From contig JANQMT010000025.1 of NCBI GenBank assembly GCA_028279945.1, positions 1 to 9,156 of the forward strand: a stretch of DNA of 9,156 nt, read 5' to 3'. This document shows, one piece after another, positions 5,939-9,156 of this stretch (within the stretch, counting starts at the first letter, position 1; every line of letters begins with the position of its first letter). Source of the DNA: JAKSCF01 sp028279945. GTDB lineage: Bacteria > Bacillota > Clostridia > Peptostreptococcales > JAAYPU01. The notes under the pieces were generated by a model that worked only from the letters and a program-made list of their open reading frames with translations, searched no databases and was not told the DNA's origin. The position numbers were made by a program, and so were the translations under genes.

Positions 5939-6529
5939 TTATGATTTCCTAAGAATCTTCAGTGCTTCTATATAGCGTTGAAAAGCAGTAACTATGACTA
6001 AAACCGTAAATATAACGGCAATTGTATTTAAAGCCTCTCTAAACATAATCATTAAGGATAGAAAAATAAATGTTTCTGTTCTTTCTGTTAATCCGGATTG
6101 ATAGTAGAAAGATTTTTCAGATTTGATTTCAGATAATGTTCCCACCACTAAAAAGATGGTGATACATAATACAATGCTTGAATTCAGCATGATTAAGGCA
6201 AGCCTTGAACCGGGCTCTAAAACAGCTAAAGCAATAATCACACCTTGTTCAACAGCTCTGTCTGAACAAATATCCATCAAAGTCCCTAATGAAGACTGCT
6301 CTTTTTTTATTCTTGCAATGGTGCCGTCCAATGCATCCATCAATCCGGAAATCCATAAAAGGATAACGGCAATGATGGGTTGGTTTAAAAAAATAAATAC
6401 CACTGAAACCAATCCGATTATAAAGGAATATATGGTCATCATATTGGCAGAAAGTCCCAGTTGGATGAATATTTTTGCCAATTTTTCTATCAGAGGTTGT
6501 ACCAGATTTCTTCCACTTGAATCTAACAA
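5939..6529 (-). CDS. CDP-alcohol phosphatidyltransferase family membrane enzyme, YnjF-like
   Basis: This integral membrane enzyme is expected to transfer a phosphatidyl-type group from a CDP-alcohol to an acceptor alcohol, making a phospholipid or precursor. The 196-residue protein carries the complete family signature D-x2-D-G-x2-A-R-x8-G-x3-D-x3-D: D65, D68, G69, A72, R73, G82, D86 and D90. These Asp residues bind the metal and catalyse. Several hydrophobic segments surround it, and GLTERTETF (146-154) resembles YnjF proteins, as I recall them. The start is TTG 6529 with GAGGTG six bases before it. That site lies in the last codons of the TVP38 gene, whose stop is three bases upstream, so translation is probably coupled. 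Head-group specificity cannot be read from sequence. Phosphatidylglycerophosphate synthase is an alternative, but the context (ABC importer, TVP38, flavoprotein) favours the uncharacterised YnjF branch. Confidence 0.85.
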   Translation of the reverse strand: MLDSSGRNLVQPLIEKLAKIFIQLGLSANMMTIYSFIIGLVSVVFIFLNQPIIAVILLWISGLMDALDGTIARIKKEQSSLGTLMDICSDRAVEQGVIIALAVLEPGSRLALIMLNSSIVLCITIFLVVGTLSEIKSEKSFYYQSGLTERTETFIFLSLMIMFREALNTIAVIFTVLVIVTAFQRYIEALKILRKS

Positions 6530-6532
6530 AAC

Positions 6533-7171
6533 TCACACCTCTTTTCCTTTAATCTTTTTATACAACAAAGGTATAATGATTAATATTGCCATTAATATAA
6601 CTGCCAGCAGAAACTGAAATGATTGAGGATTTTGCAGAGAATCTCCCATGAAGTTATATACAAAAGTTCCCGGTATAATGCCTATAACCGTGGCTAAAAC
6701 AAAGTGCTTAAAATGCACTTTTGACAGTCCTGACCAATAGCTGACGGCATCGAATGGAAATATGGGAATCAATCTCATAATCAGTACTGCATAAAAACCT
6801 TGTGCTTCTATTTTATTATCTAATTTAGCCAATTGATTTCCTAACAATTGTTCAACCGCTTCGCTCCCTAATTTTCTGGCTGTCAAAAAGGCTAAAATGG
6901 CGCCTAAAGAAGCGCCTACAACCGTGTAAAGGGTTCCAAATAATGCTCCAAATGCTAAACCACCGCCTAGGGATAATATAGAGGCCGGAAATAAAGTAAT
7001 AGGTCGAAGGGTATATAACAATATATAAACTATGGGCGCAATCCAGCCAAAAGAAAGAATAAATTCTTTAATCCTCTCTGGAGAAATATGATTAAGACCT
7101 ATGTTATGAACTAAAAAAACGCCAAATAAAATCATCAGAATCAGGCTTATAATTTTAATATATTTATTCAT
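6533..7171 (-). CDS. TVP38/TMEM64 family (SNARE-associated/DedA superfamily) membrane protein
   Basis: This polytopic membrane protein of unknown precise function has 212 residues from ATG 7171. After an N-terminal membrane helix (about 5-22) comes the family core: LRPITLFPASILSLGGGLAF (55-74), a glycine-rich re-entrant-like segment (GASLGAILAFLTAR, 86-99), the hallmark RLIPIFPFDAVSYWSGLSKV (133-152), and IIPGTFVYNFMGDSL (165-179). Members relate to DedA proteins and eukaryotic VMP1/TMEM41, several of which move lipids between leaflets, and E. coli YdjX and YdjZ belong here. The frame is open to a TTG at 7186, but GGAGGT at 7184-7179 sits seven bases before ATG 7171, so that is the start. It overlaps the end of the ATPase gene by eight bases and ends three bases before the phosphatidyltransferase start, consistent with one coupled operon. 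Family call is firm, role inferred. Confidence 0.88.
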   Translation of the reverse strand: MNKYIKIISLILMILFGVFLVHNIGLNHISPERIKEFILSFGWIAPIVYILLYTLRPITLFPASILSLGGGLAFGALFGTLYTVVGASLGAILAFLTARKLGSEAVEQLLGNQLAKLDNKIEAQGFYAVLIMRLIPIFPFDAVSYWSGLSKVHFKHFVLATVIGIIPGTFVYNFMGDSLQNPQSFQFLLAVILMAILIIIPLLYKKIKGKEV

Positions 7172-8213
7172 TTTCTTTACCTCCAATGATTCTTATTTTT
7201 TCCGGCCGATAAGAAATACTCACATCGTCACCTACATTGAATAACTCATCCTCTACATGGTAAGCATTCATCAGCTTTTCATTATGACAAAGGGTGATGC
7301 TTAGAAATCCTTGTAAGTATTTCACCTCTTTTACTTTGCCTCTCAATGTCATCCATGATTCTGCTTCTTTTCTTTTACTTACCCTTAAAGACTCCGGAGG
7401 AATCACAATATGGATTGATTTTGGGTTTTGGCAATAATTGTCGATTTCTAATATCATATCATTGCTGTAGAATTTTCCATTCTTGATTTCACCTTTAAAG
7501 ATATTTTTTCCATATAAAAGTTTGGCAACATATTCATTTTTAGGATTTTCATATAATGTCTTAGGCGTATCCACTTGAATGATTTGCCCATTTCTCATGA
7601 CGCCTATTCGATGGGCTAAATAAAAAGCTTCTTGATAATCATGGGTAACAAATAATGTTGTCAGTTGATATTCATGGTGAATTTTTAATATCAAATCTCT
7701 CATTTTTTCTCTTAGATCAGGGTCTAATGAGCTTAAAGGTTCATCCATAATCATCAAATCAGGCTGAAAAATAATGGCTCTTGCCAAAGCAACCCTTTGT
7801 TGTTGGCCGCCGCTAAGTTCATATGGTGCTTTATTTTCTATGTCGGGCAATTCTATGGCATTGAGTATTTTTTTAACACTTTCTTTGCGTTCCTTTTTAC
7901 CAATCCCTCTCATTTTCAGAGGGAACGCTATATTTTCACCTACGGTCATATGAGGAAATAATAACGCATTTTGAAAAACCATACTGATATTTCTTTCTTC
8001 TGCAACTACTTTCGTGATATCCTTGTGGTTCAATATGATACTCCCGGATTCTTGCTGGATCAATCCTGCACCTGTTTTAAGTAAAGTGGTTTTACCACAG
8101 CCGGACTCACCTAATAATACAAAAAATTCTTCCTTCTCAATATGTAGTTGAGGAATATTGAGCTGAAATGAGTCATAAGACACATGAATATTATTTAACT
8201 GAAAATATGCCAT
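7164..8213 (-). CDS. ABC transporter ATP-binding protein, PotA/FbpC/CysA-type with C-terminal TOBE-like region
   Basis: This cytoplasmic ATPase would energise the importer whose permeases precede it. From ATG 8213 it has 349 residues: Walker A GESGCGKTT (35-43), Q-loop Gln81, signature LSGGQ (133-137), Walker B ending in IMDEP (155-159), and switch His191. The C-terminal region at about 238-345 (from KGEIKNGKFY to SYRPEKIRII) fits a TOBE-type regulatory/substrate-sensing domain of the polyamine/iron/sulfate/thiamine importer class. It is longer than E. coli YnjD, which I recall as lacking this tail. The frame is open to GTG 8222 and ATG 8219, both overlapping the permease stop. ATG 8213 has AAGGTGA five bases upstream and gives the usual N-terminus MAYFQLNNIHVSY. 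Substrate is not deducible. Confidence 0.88.
   Translation of the reverse strand: MAYFQLNNIHVSYDSFQLNIPQLHIEKEEFFVLLGESGCGKTTLLKTGAGLIQQESGSIILNHKDITKVVAEERNISMVFQNALLFPHMTVGENIAFPLKMRGIGKKERKESVKKILNAIELPDIENKAPYELSGGQQQRVALARAIIFQPDLMIMDEPLSSLDPDLREKMRDLILKIHHEYQLTTLFVTHDYQEAFYLAHRIGVMRNGQIIQVDTPKTLYENPKNEYVAKLLYGKNIFKGEIKNGKFYSNDMILEIDNYCQNPKSIHIVIPPESLRVSKRKEAESWMTLRGKVKEVKYLQGFLSITLCHNEKLMNAYHVEDELFNVGDDVSISYRPEKIRIIGGKENE
7179..7184 (-). promoter_or_regulatory. Ribosome binding site deciding the TVP38 gene start
   Basis: GGAGGT on the minus strand lies seven bases before ATG 7171, within the last codons of the ATPase gene. It excludes the in-frame TTG at 7186, which overlaps it. Confidence 0.75.
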
Positions 8214-8218
8214 TTCCA

Positions 8219-8225
8219 TCACCTT
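8219..8225 (-). promoter_or_regulatory. Ribosome binding site deciding the ABC ATPase start
   Basis: AAGGTGA on the minus strand spans the permease stop and lies five bases before ATG 8213. The alternative starts GTG 8222 and ATG 8219 overlap it and have no well-placed Shine-Dalgarno of their own. Confidence 0.6.
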
Positions 8226-9028
8226 TTCTTTGAGAAATCAATTATATTTTTATAAAGAGTCGCATCCAATAAAATAAGGACTCCTAACGCACATATTGCA
8301 AATATAATGCTGTACGCTGCACCAATACGTAAATCGCCGCCATTAATAAAAGGATAGAAAAGCATGGTTAATGTTATCACTTTTCCACCTCCAATGATGA
8401 TGGTAATGATATATTGACTCATAGAAATCAGAAAGGTTAAACCGGTTCCTGCTATGATTCCGGGGCTAATTTGAGGTAGTACGATATAAAAAAACCGCTT
8501 AAATGAATTTGCTCCAAGCATTTTTGCTTGGTCTTCCATTTGAAAGCTTACATTTCTATAGCTGGATGTAATCGCCCTTATCATATAAGGAAGCGTTGGG
8601 ATAACATGCACTATTACCACCCCTATAAAGGTATCTACTAAATGTATCTGTAAGAAAACTCTATGCAGCCCTAAAACAATAACAACAGGAGGCACAAGAA
8701 TAGGAAGTATTAAAAATATTTCAATCCACTTTTTCCCCTTAAAATCATATCTGCCGATAGCATCTGCCGCAGGAACTGCAATGAATATATTGATCAATGC
8801 TGTTAATCCTGCTATCATCCATGTATTCATCAATGCCTTAAATGCACCGGAGGATGGAGATAAAACATATTGAAAGCCTTCTAAGGTTACGCTTTTGGGA
8901 AACAGATCAGGCCATGTCCAGCCATCGGATATACTCCATGCCAGTAAAGGGATTGTAGGCAGAAATAATAATATAATAAAAAATATGGACAAGATAGGCA
9001 GTATCCATTTGTCTAATTTTCCGGTCAT
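8219..9028 (-). CDS. ABC transporter permease, PotC/FbpB/YnjC-like (second permease of the importer)
   Basis: This inner-membrane permease subunit has 269 residues. It has about six membrane segments (roughly 8-30, 66-88, 102-124, 132-152, 188-212 and 236-256) and the BPD_transp_1 EAA loop EDQAKMLGANSFKRFFYIVLP at about 165-185, which engages the ATPase. The first extracellular region (SDGWTWPDLFPKSVTLEGFQYVL, split here as SDGWTWPDLFP and SVTLEGFQYVL) is typical of permeases of the polyamine/iron/thiamine importer class. The start ATG 9028 has GTGAGG seven bases before it and an in-frame stop just upstream. It follows the stop of another permease by 57 nt. In E. coli YnjC the two permease halves are, as I recall, one long protein. 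Here they are two genes. It ends five bases before the ATPase start. Substrate unknown. Confidence 0.85.
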   Translation of the reverse strand: MTGKLDKWILPILSIFFIILLFLPTIPLLAWSISDGWTWPDLFPKSVTLEGFQYVLSPSSGAFKALMNTWMIAGLTALINIFIAVPAADAIGRYDFKGKKWIEIFLILPILVPPVVIVLGLHRVFLQIHLVDTFIGVVIVHVIPTLPYMIRAITSSYRNVSFQMEDQAKMLGANSFKRFFYIVLPQISPGIIAGTGLTFLISMSQYIITIIIGGGKVITLTMLFYPFINGGDLRIGAAYSIIFAICALGVLILLDATLYKNIIDFSKKR

Positions 9029-9085
9029 ATTAACGCCTCACTTCTTTTTATGGTCAAGCAAGCTTTTTCTTTATAAGACAGTTCA

Positions 9086-9156
9086 TTATTTTTTAAATGC
9101 TCTATAGCTTTTAAAAATGAATACACTCATTACAATGATCATCAGCGTCATAGTAA
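9086..9156 (-). CDS. C-terminal end of an upstream ABC permease (partial, cut by window edge)
   Basis: Only the last 22 residues are inside the window: TMTLMIIVMSVFIFKSYRAF followed by KK and TAA at 9086-9088. This is a hydrophobic helix ending in a positively charged tail, as expected for the last membrane segment of an ABC permease. Its place 57 nt before a PotC-like permease fits the first permease of the same importer. The other frames of this stretch close quickly and look non-coding. A binding-protein gene is probably further upstream, outside the window. Confidence 0.6.
   Translation of the reverse strand, partial: TMTLMIIVMSVFIFKSYRAFKK

Noticed and set aside
6249..6536. 95-codon minus-strand frame overlapping the phosphatidyltransferase
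   Set aside because: It is a shadow in another frame of the real gene, whose complete catalytic signature is in the overlapping frame.
6123..6617. 164-codon plus-strand reading frame
   Set aside because: It is antisense to the phosphatidyltransferase and TVP38 genes, which have clear family motifs. Its translation resembles no family and it has no convincing start site.
9029..9085. Frameshift or broken fused permease between the two permease genes
   Set aside because: The upstream frame ends naturally after a membrane helix and charged tail, and the downstream gene has its own Shine-Dalgarno and ATG. Two separate genes explain it better than a broken fusion, although the upstream gene is mostly outside the window.

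Overview
The window reads as a chromosomal segment of a low-GC Gram-positive bacterium (Bacillota, probably a clostridial lineage; this is inferred). Base composition is AT-rich, Shine-Dalgarno sequences are strong (AGGAGG type), two genes appear to use TTG starts, the best promoter is a textbook sigma-A type, and the substrate-binding protein is a lipoprotein. No RNA genes, insertion sequences, CRISPR arrays or phage genes were seen. Apart from the gene cut by the right edge, every gene looks intact.

Left part (1-4440), osmoprotection. A plus-strand gene at 120-743 encodes a BusR-type regulator: a GntR winged helix joined to an RCK_C domain, the domain that binds cyclic di-AMP in characterised BusR proteins. 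It converges on a four-gene minus-strand operon for an OpuC/OpuB-type quaternary-amine (betaine/carnitine/choline) ABC importer. In transcription order this is an ATPase with two C-terminal CBS domains (4241-3114), permease (3109-2462), permease (2452-1817) and binding lipoprotein (1754-849). A perfect 12-bp hairpin at 797-837 separates the two units and can terminate both. The operon has a near-consensus promoter (TTGACT-17-TATAAT, 4347-4319). Around it lie repeated TGACTT motifs, an A10/T10 run, a palindrome over the start region and a 5'-leader hairpin. The likely logic is that c-di-AMP acts twice on one importer: on transcription through the BusR-like protein and on activity through the CBS domains.

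Right part (4497-9156), a tightly packed minus-strand operon that enters from beyond the right edge. In transcription order it holds the end of an ABC permease, a second permease, a PotA/FbpC-type ATPase with a TOBE-like tail, a TVP38/TMEM64 (DedA-superfamily) membrane protein, a CDP-alcohol phosphatidyltransferase, and a MerA/dihydrolipoamide-dehydrogenase-like flavoprotein. From memory, the gene content resembles the uncharacterised Escherichia coli ydjXYZ-ynjABCDEF neighbourhood, where TVP38 proteins, an ABC importer and a CDP-alcohol phosphatidyltransferase also lie together. The flavoprotein keeps the redox cysteine pair but has Tyr where lipoamide dehydrogenases have the catalytic His, as in mercuric reductases. 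The joint function and the imported substrate are unknown. This operon is the least understood part of the window.

No convincing terminator lies between the flavoprotein gene and the opu promoter, so read-through from the right operon into the osmoprotectant operon is possible.
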